A DNA stretch of 64,000 bases from Owenia fusiformis (GCA_903813345.2 CAIIXF020000009.1:9108030-9172029), one strand, 5' to 3'. Counted from the first letter of the stretch, positions 43,101 to 56,115 are shown. The notes: generated from the sequence alone by a model not told the origin. Program-made: numbers and translations.

Positions 43101-46100
43101 CTTTACTTGTTATTGACAGCTTTGACCTTGTGATATTACATCACTTTTCACATAGGCCTACATCTTTTATTCGGTAAATCTCTGGCAACAAGCCATTAAT
43201 TGTATAAGCATTGAGTAAGATTCTAGTCCAAGATCTATGGTAAATTGTTATAGTACATTACGGTCTATCTGTATAATCCAAACTCCTCTCTAATCTGAAC
43301 ACCTTTCAATGTTTACTTAATTTGTCAGAGACAGTCATGTTGAAAAAACTGGAAATGTGAACACCTGTCAATCCAAAAACTTTTGACTAGCCCTGTTAGT
43401 ATTTGGGTAAGACAGAATTTACTATACAAAATTATAACGCTTACAGGTGAAACTTGAAAACCTTGATGACAGTGGTGCAATGAATGGACACACAAATGGA
43501 GATGGCCCACCTGAGAAAAGAATTAAGACACACATTGATTTCCCTGTCGATCTTGACTTAGAAAACGTCATGGGCTCAATGCCCAGGAAGGTAAGAATAT
43601 TTGATTTAATAGAGCCAAAGTAATCTCTAACCCTACTATCACACCAAACTAGTTCTCACTACGTTCTCGAAAACGGGCTTAAACTGTGTACGAACGGACT
43701 GGATGTACTTAGAACCGGTTGGGGTCTATTTACAAACTTCATAGAATCTACTCGAACGGGTAGGTCCTCTAGATTGACACCAAGCAAGTTGCCACTACGT
43801 TCTTCAAAACTGGTTCTAAACTGTGTGTGAATGGAATGAACATAGCTACAATGTTCTACAGTCTGTTTACAAACTTCATGGACTTTCCCGGACAGGGAAT
43901 GTGATTTAGAATTTTGAATCGATTCAAAATTCGATGGTGACCATGCGGTTCTGTAAGCAGGTCATGATGACCTTCTAGACTAATGGACGCATTATATGAC
44001 GTTTCACACCGACATGGTGCAACCTGAACGAAGTGCGAATGAGATGGACGTATTGAAGACTGTTTTTGAACGAAGTAGCTAATTATTTTAGACATATTTC
44101 CCGACCACAGCCAGATTGAGCCCGTTTTACGACGTTTTCGTAGGACTGGCAAGAATGGGTAAGAACTAGTTTGGTGTGATAGGGGGGATAGATCCATCAA
44201 ATATTTTTATTTGAACACTCAAATTGCTTTAACATAGCATCATTTTTTGTATCTTGGATTGTGAATTTTTCTTTCACTTGGGAAAGGATATTTTATAGCA
44301 AAGAATGTAAAACATTGATACAAAATTCCAGGTTGTAAATGTAGCTTATTCCATAAATCTATGAGAACGTATTTCAGTTGTTACTTTCTAATATTTATCA
44401 AGTGTCATGTTTGGAGAATACAAAAAGTGTTCAGTGCATATGATAGTTCATCTCAAGTACATATTGAATACATGTAAGTTTTCCTTATATTGTACTGTAC
44501 TTACTGCACTGTATACTGTACTTACATATTTCAGACATTCAACCTAAGTAGGACTAAACCTACATTGAAGTCGCTTAGTTTCCCAGATGATCTCACTGTG
44601 AAGACTGCCTTAGATAGAGTACTGCGTCTTCCCTCAGTTGCAAGCAAACGTTACCTCACAAACAAAGTTGATAGGTTAGTTCCTTTGATGGTTTAGTCTC
44701 AGACTCTGAGGCTAAAATACCTGAAATCTAAATCGGTTATAAAAATCTGCAATTTTCTCCATCAGTATGCTTTAATACAAACTTTCTTTTCAAACTAATA
44801 TTTAAACAAAAGGTTTGCATCATTATTTTAGGATAAGGTAGATTAAACTAAAGCAGGATTCTTGTTGTTATATAGTGTTACTGCATTGCATGACGTGTGT
44901 ATAACGGTAACTGGTCAACTCAACCCCAAGTCAACCCAAGTCAACTCAACCCTTAGTCAAGTCGACCCCAAATCAAGTCAACACTTAGTCAAGTCGACCC
45001 CAAGTCATCTCAACCCTTAGTCAACTCGACCCCAAGTCATCTCAACCCTTGGTCATCTCAACTCTTAGTCGCCTATTTTCCAATAAGGGACTGATTTCAA
45101 CGACTTGAGCAAATCTTCAAGGGATACCAAAGGGAGGACTAGAACACATCTTTATGGACTAAGTTTGTCAACAACGCATGTGCGTCCAAGGCTAATGGAA
45201 ACAATCATAAATGAAATGATCCTCTCAGCAATGAAGAATACTTCTGAATAAATGACTTCAAGAGTACTGTTCTGCTTCTAGTACAGGTAGTTTGAAGCAA
45301 CTATCTAAGCAAGATGAATATGTTTTGGCAGGAAATTTTCAAATTAACATCAGTCAAAATTTGCTGACCCGCAAACCACTTTTACTTTTTTTGTAATTAC
45401 AATAAAATAAATTGTAGATGTGATATGTATATGAAACATTGCTTGTCAATTCAGAATTATACAATGAACACCTGCTGAAAATTTCAACTCAAATGGTTGA
45501 GAAATCTTGATATGGCAGACCAATTCCCAGAACTTAATGATCACCCTGTATAAGGGACGTTATTATCACAATACTAATGACATTGCTCACTTTTTAAAGT
45601 TAGTTTCCAAGCGTTATACAAAAAATAATCGATATTGGATGGAGGGGGGGGGATAGGATGGAGGGGGGATTTATATGTCTTTATGATGGAACAAATTCAC
45701 AAGAACTCATGTATTAGAAAAAACTTAACTCAGTACCCAGTAAATCAAAAAGTCTATAATTAAAAACAGTATATTTTCTCAATGTAATAAACTTTTTGAA
45801 TTAGGGAAGAAATTCTTTGCATTAATCAAATAGGATTCAAATAGGAATGTTTACCTTTACCATGATTATCTATTATAGATTTATTCCTTTAATAATTCAT
45901 ATACTATCAAAATATTTAACGAAATACTATTAAAATATAATGATATATTATATGATAATGTATTTTAACCCTACTAAAAACAAGTGAAATCGTTGGGGTC
46001 GACTTGACTAAGGGTTGAGTTGACCAAGGGTTGAGATGACTTGGGGTCGAGTTGACTAAGGGTTGAGATGACTTGGGGTCGACTTGACTAAGGGTTGACT

Positions 46101-49100
46101 TGACTTGGGGTCGACTTGACTAAGGGTTGACTTGACTTGGGTTGAGTTGACTTGGGGTTGAGTTGACCAGGAAGCGAAAAAACAACATGAATATTTTTAC
46201 ATTGATAACGTAACACGACTTTACAAACTTATTATTTGACAGGTCAGTGACGGGTCTTGTGGCGCAGCAACAGTGTGTAGGTCCTTTCCACACTCCCTTG
46301 GCTGATGTAGCTGTAACTGCACTCTCACACTTTGACACTGTAAGTAAAACTATGTTAAACAAGGGGTCTTAGAACTTATCCTTGCTTTATACCTTAGTTT
46401 TGTATATTTTAACTGGATTTAAAATTGAGTTGGTATTTACATGTGAAAATGAAACACTAGGTTTCATTAGAATTTCTGATAACATGCTAAATGTTCTCAA
46501 AAACAAAAGGCGATTTTGGAAAAATTTGTTGTATTTGTGTTTGGTTTAAGATCATAGTCAAATATGTCAAGTGGTAAGAAGTTAAAAATCGACATAAATC
46601 TTAAATTTTTTCTTTCAGGTTGGATCAGCGACGTCTATAGGTGAACAACCAATCAAAGGCCTAATAGACCCTGGATGCGGGGCTAGGATGGCTGTCGGTG
46701 AAGCACTGACCAATCTTGTCTTTGCAAGAGTCACTGACTTGAAAGTAAGAAATGACATTTATAATCACACTTTTCCAAACTGCTTTATTGTTGTTGTCTT
46801 GTACTGATGAGGGGCATACATTTGTATGGGCGTGTGGGCAGGTGAGTGGGTGGGGACCACATACTGTATAAGTGGTATTTAATCCGAGCGGTTAATTTTC
46901 CGAATGGTCAAATTTCATCATTTTCCTAATGACAAGAAACCTCCTATTGGATAACATTATAAAGACAATATTTCCGACATTTAATTTTCCGAACCTGGCA
47001 AAAATGAGAAAATAGGCAAAATTACCACTTCTACAGTAAATCTTGTCCTTGTTTGAGGCAAACCTCTAACCTATTCAAATTGAGTGGAAGCATGAAGTAT
47101 AAACAGACAAAAGAAAGGTGATCAATATACACCTCAATAGTCCACTGAATGCCCTTAGTCCTATGGAGCAAGGAATGGAATGCTCATCATGCACTGTATA
47201 TTTGGTGCATTATTTGACCTCTTAAGCTGTGTGACGCTATGGAATTATGAATATTATTTTCTGTATTATCGTATTTCTATATATTAGGATGTAAAATGTA
47301 GCGGAAACTGGATGTGGCCAGCTAAGCTTCCTGGCGAGGGTGCAGCATTATTTGATGCATGTCAGGCTATGTGTGATGTCATGAAAGAATTAGGTATTGC
47401 GATAGATGGTGGGAAGGATTCACTTAGTATGGCTGCGAGAGTTGAGGGAGAAACGGTCAAAGCACCAGGTTTGTATACTTTGTAAATTGTATCACACAGA
47501 GCATGAATAAGAAGAATATGAGTAAAGATTACATTTTTCCTTGATTTAACAGTTAATGGCCCTAGGGCCATATAGATTAAAATAAAATGTTTGTTTTTTT
47601 TCAAAACAAAACTGAACTTTTCCAGGTGCCTTGGTCATCTCTGCGTACGTTGGTTGCCCTGACATCACAGCGACCTTGACCCCAGATCTCAAATCCGAAC
47701 AATCAGATCTGCTCTGGGTGAGCCTTGCCCCTGGGAAGAGCAGACTTGGGGGAAGTGCACTAGCTCAATGTTATAGTCAACTTGGTGACGAGTCTCCAGA
47801 TTTAGACAAGCCTGAATTACTTTCTGCTGCATTCAGTGTTACTCAAGGTCTTATTAAAGGTATGACAAAAATTCAATCCATATTTGGTAATGGTTTATTA
47901 TGTCACCATTAGAAGTGGTGGTCTGTGTTAGGCGGTAGGTATCTGTAACAAATGGCACGTGGTGCCATTTTGCATGTTAATGCCTCGTGTATTGCGTTGC
48001 TTGAAGTTATTAGGTTATAATGTTTTTTTGTTGTTTTTTTTATTTGAAATTCATACAATCCATTTCTGTATATATGATACAGTAACCAACCTTTATAACT
48101 TGTAGATATAAGATAACGACGCCATTGTATTTTTCAGACAAAATGTTACTATCAGGTCATGATATCAGTGATGGAGGTCTAGTAACATGTGTCCTTGAGA
48201 TGGCATTTGCTGGGAATTTTGGCATCAATTTAACCCTCTCACAGTCAGGTAATACAATCATTATCTTATCAGATGAAATCATTTATGCTTCTCATTTTTT
48301 CAATTATGAATAATTTTCACTATTCCAAATAGTTCATGAGTAATTTTAAGTATTCCAAAATGGTTAATAGTAATTTACAAAATTTCAAATAGTTTATTAG
48401 TAATTTTAAGTATTCCAAATAATTTGAGTAATTTTAAGTATTTCAAATAAATTTTCAGTATTCAAAATAATTTATGAGTAATTTTACGTATTCAAAATAA
48501 TTTATGAGTAATTTTCAGTATTCTTTACAGGTATGCTTTTCATTTCTCATAGGTCTCATTGAAAAACAGAAACCTTTGAGTAAGGAGAATATACCTAATG
48601 TAAAAAGATCGCCCCCTTTGAATGCTGTGTAGATCCTGGCAATATCATAAAAATTATTCTTGTTAATTGTATAGTAATTGTTCATCATACTTTTCTAGAT
48701 ATGATCAAAACTCTGTTTGCGGAGGAGTTGGGTTTAGTCCTTGAGGTTTCTCTAGATAACACAACTGCTGTATTGGAGAGATATCAGGGACGTAATGTGC
48801 CCTGTCACCATATTGGGACCACTGCAGGAGTAGGGCCTGAGGCACAGGTAAAAAAGTTCAAGATAATTAAGAAATAGGAATTGTATTGTACACCCCCAAA
48901 ATGCAATCTGATTTTCGACGCCGTTTCGGTGCAAAATTTTGGTGTCGAAAGGTTTTGTTGCCGGTACGGTGTCAAAACGATGCTGGAACAGCGCCAAATT
49001 TTTTTGATGCCGGAACGGCGTCGAATTATATTGGCTGTGTATCGAGATCCTGTACCCTCCATTGTATCTCTTATCTTTTTGGAAGCCTCTCAATTTTAAA

Positions 49101-52100
49101 TCTGTTAAATAAACCCTGCCATATTTCACTTGTGGCTTTTCTTTTTAATTATAAAATTGCAAAAAAATACCTGTATAAGTAATTCAAAATGAAAGAAAAA
49201 TCATAACCAAGAAGGTGTTTTATGTATATGTTATATAACCTATTTGTTACATTACATACAGTAATTTATAGTAGGCTTGACTGTGATCCAAATATCACTG
49301 AAGCACCCAAAAACCCTCCTAAAAGGAGCCAAGTGTTATTTTATGTGCACTGACACGCAGACAAACAAGAACACACCACCTCCTTTTGTAGGAGTTGTGG
49401 ACCACTGTCAAACACCCTGGATCACTCTATGGCGTACACAAGAGCAAAGTAGTCTGAAATTAGCAGACCATGCAATCACCACAAAACAGACATTTACCCA
49501 AATTTAATTATATAAATTGATTTTATTTTCTTAAGATCAAGATATCAGTAGGATCAAATGTTGTTCTGGATGAGAAGATGGTTGCCCTTAGAGATATATG
49601 GGAGGAGACTAGCTGTCAGTTAGAACATCTACAGTCCAATCCCCACACAGCTCAACAGGAAGAGGAGGGGCTTAAACAGAGAGTGGCACCTCCCTACTCA
49701 TTGACCTTTGACCCTGCTGTGAAAGTAATTCCAAGTGTTCAACCATCAGGTAACTTGGAAATCAGTTGTATTTAATTTTTATTTCCAGATCATAAATTTC
49801 AGGAAAAAAAAGCAAAATTGTATCTCTTATATTGAACATTTGTAACTCATTTGCAAACAAGAAATACTGAATTGATATTCCAAGATACTTCACTCAACCA
49901 CTGCTCAAAATATCCAACCCTTCATCACTAGGTAATATAACATACATTAAGGAACTGCAAGCATTTTTCTCAGCATCGTCAAGTGCTATAAAAATGATGT
50001 TCTTAGACATTGATTTTACAATTCCACTTTATGTTAAAATCGGCACCATTCACATATTTCCAACTCATTTTGTCAGGAACTTTTGTTTGCAATATTTCAC
50101 ATTTAAAACTTGACTGCTTAATGTATTTTATTTTCAGTGCGACCTAAGGTAGCTGTTGTCCGTGAAGAGGGTAGTAACGGAGACAGGGAGATGATTGCCG
50201 CATTACATATGGCTGGTTTTGAAGCCTGGGACATTAACATGCAAGACTTGTCCGAGGGTGCGATTACTTTGGAAACATTCCGTGGTGTCGTCTTTGTTGG
50301 GGGGTTCAGTTATGCTGATGTGTTTGGATCTGCTAAAGGTATGATTTAACGAGAATTATTTCTGGTTTTAACACAGTGCAACATATGGCAAATGGTTATA
50401 GTCCATTGATCGCAGTTACATGTAGATTCTTTTTTTATGAAATTGATCGCTCAGTGAACAATAAAAATGATGGTAGGACCGTATGATAGTTTTTCGAACC
50501 TTCTGTATATCGTATCGTGCTCCTCATTGGGAGAACACCACATTAATCTTGTCATCAAAATTCTTGGAAAACCACTCATCCATTCAACTTCAAATTTTTA
50601 CAAATGCAAGTGAAGCCTAGTGCTCAAGTCCGATTTGGTTTTGGACATCTTGGGTACATTATATGGCAGCCATTTTGCTCTTCAAGTGCAATATTTATCA
50701 ATGTGTGTCTTGCTCCTGGCGAGCATGTTCATAAAAATGCATGTTTCACCACCAAAAGTGGTTACATTCTGTAATGGTCTCCATTTTTTATGGTGGTTTG
50801 TGGTTGGCGTCCTGCAATTGGCACCTTAACAATTAAAGGTGCAATAATTAGTGCAGAGGGGTCATTCAACGATCATGGACCAGTGTCAAAATATATTTAA
50901 GTTTGGATAGTTCATCAAGACTAACATCTATTTTTATTATCTACAAAGATACCCCCTAGATAAACATTATTTTAGCTGATATTCCTCTTGAAACATGGTG
51001 GATCTTAAAAATATAAAAGTGGAAGTCCCCTTTTTCAAGCTTTGAACTGAATTTACACTTCTTAATGCTGAAATTGATAATTTATCCATACATTTTAAGA
51101 AAATAGGTATGTCAAAGAAGATGTTAAACCAAATGTTGCCTTGATAGCTCAGAAAAAATGAAAAAACCTTCCGATTTTCTCTACAGTCCTTATTGCCCCT
51201 TTAACTTAACAGACACTGTTTAGTAGACTGACTTCTATTTTTTCAAATCTGACATCAGATTTGAGATTTGACCTTTAATGACCTTCTCAAGGTCAAAAAG
51301 GTATTTTTCAACTTGCCTCAAATTGACAAATAGGTGGAGCCATTTTGTCATGTTAATGCCTTGTCTATTACTACTTGTGCCTGGACTATAATATGATGTA
51401 CTATTCCTTGCTTTATTCCCTTTATAGATTCCTCTCATAATCCTCTATTTATTCACTAGGTTGGGGAGCCACCCTGCTGTTCAACAAAAAAGTCCAAGCT
51501 CAATTTGCAGCTTTTTACGAGCGTAGTGACACATTCAGTCTAGGAGTTTGCAACGGATGCCAGCTGATGGCGCTACTTGGTTGGGTTGCCCCTGATGATT
51601 CATTGATTCAGAATAAAGAAAATCAAGGTAGGTTGGATGATGTTCATTTTATATGATAAGAATCTGGGTCATACTGGCTACATTTATTCTGGGGAAATTC
51701 CAAGAAGTATTAACAAAAGTAGAACAAATCATAGTTCAGATTTTTCAATATTTTCTCAACTTTCATCTTGAAGGGTAATAGAGACAAGCTGAGAACACGT
51801 TTTGAAAACACAATTTCACAATGCTGTTGCTCTCATTAATTTTCTTTTGAAACTCTTGATTTTATGAAACATTTTAGTTTTAAATTTTCTTGAGAATGCA
51901 TGTTAAAAAATTATTGTCTGTGTTGTGCTGTGTTGTGTTGATAGTCGGTGTTAATTGGTTATAGAAGGTGCTACCACTGGTCAGGGGGTTTTTGTGACGC
52001 ACAACAAATCAGAGAGGTTTGAATCTCGTTTTTCGACTGTTAATATTGGAGAAACTCCATCGATAATGTTGTCTGGGATGCAAGGATCAACACTTGGGAT

Positions 52101-52814
52101 CTGGGTGGCCCACGGGGAAGGTAGGTGACATGAAAAATGTTAATCAAATTTAAAAAATAAATCTTAGTAGAATAATGAATGAAGTATTTTGATATGAATG
52201 ACTTTGTCATCACAAATAAACATTAATACAGATGTTCTTTCTTTTCATGTTTATCATGCATTTGTATCAGCATTTATTGAATGACTCTTGCATATGGAAA
52301 TTAATTGAACTAATAAGCCTCCTCGTTTTATACACAAATGCTTTTGCTGCAGTATTTAGATGTCATCTCTTAAGGTTGATGAAATGTTTAATGAATGGTT
52401 TAAATGGAGTTACTGTATTCTTTACGATATTAGACCCACTGTGCTTTAAATTTTCCATATGAATTTATAAATATTAAAATGGTGGGTGATAATGGTGTTT
52501 GTTTTTCAGGGCAAATGGAATTCAGGAATGAGGAAATTCTCACACAGGTTAAGGAGAACAATCTTATTGCCCTAAAATATGTCGATGATGAGGGTAAACC
52601 CACAGAACAATATCCACTTAATCCAAATGGCTCAATAGATGGCATCGCTGGTCTCTGTTCAGGTAATGGCCGCCATCTTGCTATGATGCCTCATCCTGAG
52701 CGCTGTGTGTTACCATGGCAATGGCCATGGATGCCAAATGATTGGAAGAACATGAAAGTGTCACCATGGTTACGTATGTTTGAGAATGCATACAAATGGT
52801 GCATTGAGCACTGA
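37112..52814 (+). CDS. PFAS: Phosphoribosylformylglycinamidine synthase (FGAR amidotransferase), 24 coding exons
   Basis: Cytosolic enzyme of de novo purine synthesis: FGAR + glutamine + ATP to FGAM. Exons: 37112-37259, 37819-37951, 38724-38835, 39169-39355, 40036-40144, 40567-40707, 40906-41033, 41263-41391, 41593-41853, 42227-42457, 42810-43033, 43447-43590, 44535-44674, 46243-46339, 46619-46744, 47288-47468, 47626-47859, 48138-48248, 48699-48847, 49536-49749, 50138-50338, 51460-51627, 51965-52120, 52510-52814. All junctions are GT/AG and keep frame, giving 4029 nt and 1342 aa, close to the vertebrate length. Landmarks: QSNSEHSRH (227-235), [10 protein letters not shown] (311-320), [12 protein letters not shown] (326-337), HDQGAGGNG (519-527), SGHDISDGG (914-922). 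The class I glutaminase domain starts near 1067, with nucleophile Cys1164 (GVCNGC), His1303 and Glu1305 (PHPER). No stop or missing residue is seen; it looks functional. Several introns carry transposons. Confidence 0.96.
38171..38356 (-). CDS. Small antisense ORF in PFAS intron 2, His/Asp-rich tail
   Basis: An ATG at 38356, in good context (ACAAGATGG), opens a 61-codon frame: [20 protein letters not shown], then a polar middle, then a [17 protein letters not shown] tract. The N-terminus looks like a possible mitochondrial presequence (Arg, Ser, no acid until residue 25). The tail comes from a GTGGTCGTGATC-type microsatellite. I do not recognise the protein. It could be a retrocopy of a small gene, a nested gene or chance. 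Confidence 0.3.
   Translation of the reverse strand: MAAQKLISSSTSYALSSLRIWRKSDEQFSLNGDDKKRDDHDHHHDHDHDHDQYDDYIPSMV
41125..41200. repeat. Fragment of CAGTATAACCTGT (pogo-like) MITE in PFAS intron 7
   Basis: TACAGTATAACCTGTTAAGT followed by two GTGGAACACCTCC repeats resembles the left end of 12782-13020. The right end is not seen. Confidence 0.45.
43637..44181. mobile_element. MITE in PFAS intron 12 with TATCACACCAAACTAGTTCT ends
   Basis: TATCACACCAAACTAGTTCT at the left is mirrored by AGAACTAGTTTGGTGTGATA at the right, a perfect 20-bp terminal repeat. Further matches extend inward (AAAACGGGCT against AGCCCGTTTT). About 545 bp, no transposase. Internal short direct duplications (ACTACGTTCT). 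Superfamily unclear; no target duplication resolved. Confidence 0.8.
44913..46168. mobile_element. FB-like foldback element in PFAS intron 13
   Basis: The left terminus (44913-45075) is a tandem array of CAACCC(C/T)(A/T)AGTCAA(C/G)TC-type units. The right terminus (about 45993-46168) is the same array in reverse complement. The outermost 20 bases, GGTCAACTCAACCCCAAGTC, are identical on both sides. The 0.9-kb middle is AT-rich with no ORF. Array-built inverted termini match the architecture of Drosophila FB elements. The right end lies 74 bp before exon 14. Confidence 0.85.
48293..48530. repeat. AT-rich minisatellite in PFAS intron 18, unit about 30 bp
   Basis: Units of the type TTTATGAGTAATTTTAAGTA followed by TTCCAAATAG recur about eight times with variation in length. 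Within an intron, no coding effect visible. Confidence 0.7.
48905..49027. mobile_element. CpG-rich palindromic MITE in PFAS intron 19
   Basis: TTTTCGACGCCGTTTCGG at about 48911 is mirrored by CCGGAACGGCGTCGAATT ending near 49027. The stretch is much richer in CpG than its surroundings and is open in several frames. No coding support. Confidence 0.6.
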
Positions 52815-52877
52815 CATTGCTGTTACATTCAACAGTGACATCTATTGCCAAATATACAATTGTCAAAACATGAAAAC

Positions 52878-52883
52878 AATAAA
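52878..52883 (+). terminator. PFAS polyadenylation signal AATAAA
   Basis: Canonical hexamer 64 bp past the PFAS stop codon, the first AATAAA downstream. Confidence 0.7.
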
Positions 52884-53095
52884 TGAGTCTAAACGAGATA
52901 CTCTAAATTGGTGCCAGCTTTAATTTTGGACATTTCTTGCAAATTAATACCTGCCAGTTTACCATGTTATCCAATGGTATTGTAATGGATTTTGTGGATC
53001 AAATTGAATTAGTTGACTGTACAAGAAAACACACCAAATTGAACGAATGGCGTTAAATTAACCAATTCGCAGTATGTGACAAAGACACCCCTTAT

Positions 53096-53233
53096 GCCTG
53101 GGTCACATTTGCTCCGATCCATCAGCCAGCACCCGCCAGATTGAGTGTTTTGTTCAATATTGTATTCAATTTTCAACAAAATACTCAATCGCCCGGGCGC
53201 CGTAGTGAAAATCGCGGGAAATGTGACCAAGGC
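53096..53233. mobile_element. Short MITE with GCCTGGGTCACATTT ends
   Basis: GCCTGGGTCACATTTGC at the left, GAAATGTGACCAAGGC at the right, and an inner pair GATTGAGTGTTTTG / CAAAATACTCAATC. About 138 bp, able to fold nearly end to end. Confidence 0.7.
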
Positions 53234-54995
53234 ATTACTTAGCAACTGCAAGTACTTGAATGCAGTACACTGCTTCTTAGGACACTTTTAAGGGCTGGTA
53301 TAGTCGCCCTATGAGAGTTGCTTATCTCTTTTTAAATGCTTATAAGGGTCACTTAAAAGTACCCACTCTAATAGTTTCTGTATACATATGCAAAAAGTAG
53401 AGCAGCTTAGTCAAAGTGCAGATTTGATCTGAAGGAAGTTAATGCCCATGATAGACCCAATTAGTAAAAGGGCCATATTTAATACAAGCAAAAAATGTAC
53501 AAGTTTTTCATCAATTGTATTCATGATTTGGCCTAAGTGCTACTCCATTCACATAATGTAAATGATATTTTTCATGTTAAAAAAGGGATAAATAATGTGT
53601 GTTGAATGAGCTTTTGAAAATGAAATATGAGAGGTGAAATGTGGAATATGAAGGGAAGGAAACAAGGAAAATAAGAAATATTTATGACATGACTTAACCA
53701 GATCTATGAATTTTTAGCATAAATATGCGAGTAGTCCTAGACATATTATAAAACCTTGTACATAAATAAGAAAATGTTTTCAATCGGAGCTGTATTCAGA
53801 TCTACAAGTTTTACTCAATAGTATACAGTGGTAAATAAATGCCAAATTTGGAATCTCATTTTTGTAACATTTGTTTTTCAAATGTAAAAAGTCATATAGT
53901 AAACATGTGTTTTGAACTAGTTGGTATTCATGAGAAATCTTCAATTGCCAAATCTAATTAGATATTCTGAGAGTCATTAAGAGAAACTAAGCAACAGTAA
54001 GAATTCCTGAATCAGTTGTAGTAACAATGGATATAATGATGTCATAGTAAGAGAACAATGGATTTTTGGATTTCTTAACTTTACAAATGTGTCTGTTCAT
54101 GACCCCCGGGTTATTAAAATAAGAACCATTTATCAACTTTCTGTATGCTCTGCCATGTCATTTCACTGGAGTTAACCACCTATACTACAGTCAAATGTAT
54201 AGAATGGAACTGAAAATATGGTGAATTCGGCAGAAATATTTTGGCAACGCCTGAAGAATTTGATCTTTTTTTTGATCTCAACAATAAATTCCATTCATGA
54301 AAATGGTGTTGAAATATTGTTTATATGTAGTATATAGAACAAATACAGTTTCAAACTAAATTTTATATAACGTCTGAATAGCACACTGGTGCATGTTTAT
54401 TGAATCCAACACCAAATGATGGAATTGTTAGAAAAATAAATCAATGAATGTTATTTGCAAATTATTTAGCAATATTTGTTTATTTGATAAATATGTTCAT
54501 ATTGTAATACAAAAGAATAGCAGTTAGGCTTTAGACATGCTTTAAATGATTCATATATACTCACTGCCTCCCTTAGTACGTTTCCATAGACACTCTAAAA
54601 TTTATCAATTCATTATTCATGTTATTTGTTCATTGTTCCCTAGTAACCTAGGTTTCTTTGTTTAGAACGCTTGCAGAGAGATGACCATGCATTGTTTCGC
54701 AAAAAAAACGTGAAAAGTTTTGGTTCTTACTCGGACGTTTTCACATATAGTTCAAACTCTTAACTCTGCAGTGTGTCTATTCTAAAGTATAATCATTTTT
54801 TCTTTCTTTACATCTTCAATCAAACCCTCAGGCCTTTTGCCCTCCACAGCCTTTCGTAGACATTTATACATGTGTGTAAGCCATGATAACAAATAAAAAG
54901 GCACTCATCTTTCTCATGTGTTATCTGTATTCAAGGATCGTTGGCCATTAAAAAGTCCATATGTTATGTTGGAGATTAACAGACATGTATACGTT
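53234..54995. other. Gene-free stretch downstream of PFAS
   Basis: AT-rich, no exon or well-bounded repeat supported. Confidence 0.4.
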
Positions 54996-54999
54996 CATG

Positions 55000-55150
55000 C
55001 CCGTAGCCAGGGCGGTTCAGGGGCCATTAGTTCTTTCAAAATCATGCACTTTTATTTTATTTTTTCATCCATTCTGAGCACATTTTCAGTGGTTTTTGGC
55101 CAAAGTTGTCAAATGTGAACTCTTGAATTTTTTAAAAGAGTCCCCCTGGG
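55000..55150. repeat. Truncated GGCCCGTAGCCAGG-type MITE
   Basis: CCCGTAGCCAGGGCGGTTC and TTCAAAATCATGCA match the intact copy at 58848-59048; the right terminus is missing. Confidence 0.65.
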
Positions 55151-55238
55151 AAAGATTTGAAACAGTCCTCAGTTGCATTGGCTAATTAGTTAAACCAAAC
55201 ATATACTTGTTCTCAAACGCTCACCATTAACTAGTATA

Positions 55239-55716
55239 CAGTGTGTCTCAAAAAATGTTACACTTACAAAAAGTTACCTAGATACCAGAACACCAGTCTT
55301 TCTCGAATAAATCCACACCATCTGATTCAAAATCCGTCCATGATTGACTGCACAGGACAGATTTTATAGACCGCGTGTTTATGTGGATAGACCCAATGAT
55401 CATATGTAAGACAAATAGGAAAATTACAGAATGATTCAGTTAAAGGTCATGTTCTACTCAGAAGAAATTTAAATGTTAAAGAAACTATTGTCATTTGGTC
55501 CATCTAATCACTTAGAAGTTGGCACAAGTCAGCTTTTACCTTGGGACACTAAAAGCTGTCTTGTAGAGCCAATCAAGGACAGATTTTGAATCTGATGGTG
55601 TCAAATTATTTGAGAAAGATTTGTCTTTTTGTATCCAAAGTATATTTTAGGGGAAAGTCGAAATTATGAAAGATATTGAAATTTTTGTAAGTGTAACATA
55701 TTTTTGAGACACACTG
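55239..55716. mobile_element. Foldback MITE, mariner-type, 478 bp, TA target
   Basis: CAGTGTGTCTCAAAAAATGT at 55239 is mirrored at 55716, and pairing continues through TTACACTTACAAAAA. TA is present on both flanks. An inner pair (CACCATCTGATTCAAAATC against its complement) shows the arms are long. Confidence 0.85.
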
Positions 55717-55850
55717 TATATCATACTCTGTTCTGAAATATTCCTCGTTAGCAAATTAGTTCAACCACACATATACTTGTCTAGTACCTAGGAATTTGAT
55801 AAATATGCAATTTATACTTTGATCTGAAGTAGTTGTAAATCACTCCTTAC

Positions 55851-56115
55851 TTCAACCATACATATACTTTGGTCAGGAACATCCGTTAGTGCAAACCAGT
55901 CCAGAAACACGTATTCGCAGTGATGTGTGTCACATGGACAAATGTATGTGCACACCCCAGGAACCCCATCAGGATAGAATTGTGCCTCGCAGAAGCGGAA
56001 ACGACCAAGTATCGAAGACTCGTCACCCGTATTTGATGTCGTGTGGATCTTCACTTGCAATTGGTGTTGATTCTTGTATGCCCATGGGTCACAGACCAGA
56101 CTGGTTCCATTTATC
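55851..56115 (-). CDS. Extracellular-type exon, F5/8 (fucolectin-like) C-terminal half
   Basis: Acceptor TTTTTTCAATTTAG precedes 56115 and donor GTAAGG follows 55851, bounding 265 nt open throughout. The peptide has about seven cysteines and closes with a run ending SICMVEV, close to the (L)CEVEV ending of fucolectin-type F5/8 discoidin domains, preceded by CEYVFLDW where that family has RYVxL. NGTS is a potential glycosylation site. The N-terminal half of the domain and a signal peptide were not found, so the gene model is incomplete. It needs two bases from the previous exon and leaves phase 0. Confidence 0.5.

Noticed and set aside
44925-46165. Reading the CAACCC-AGTCAA arrays as a CRISPR-like array
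   Set aside because: Units are contiguous without unique spacers, inverted at the other end, and the context is an animal intron.
48752-49129. Overlapping frames near the end of PFAS exon 19
   Set aside because: They are antisense to the exon and run into a palindromic MITE; no independent support.
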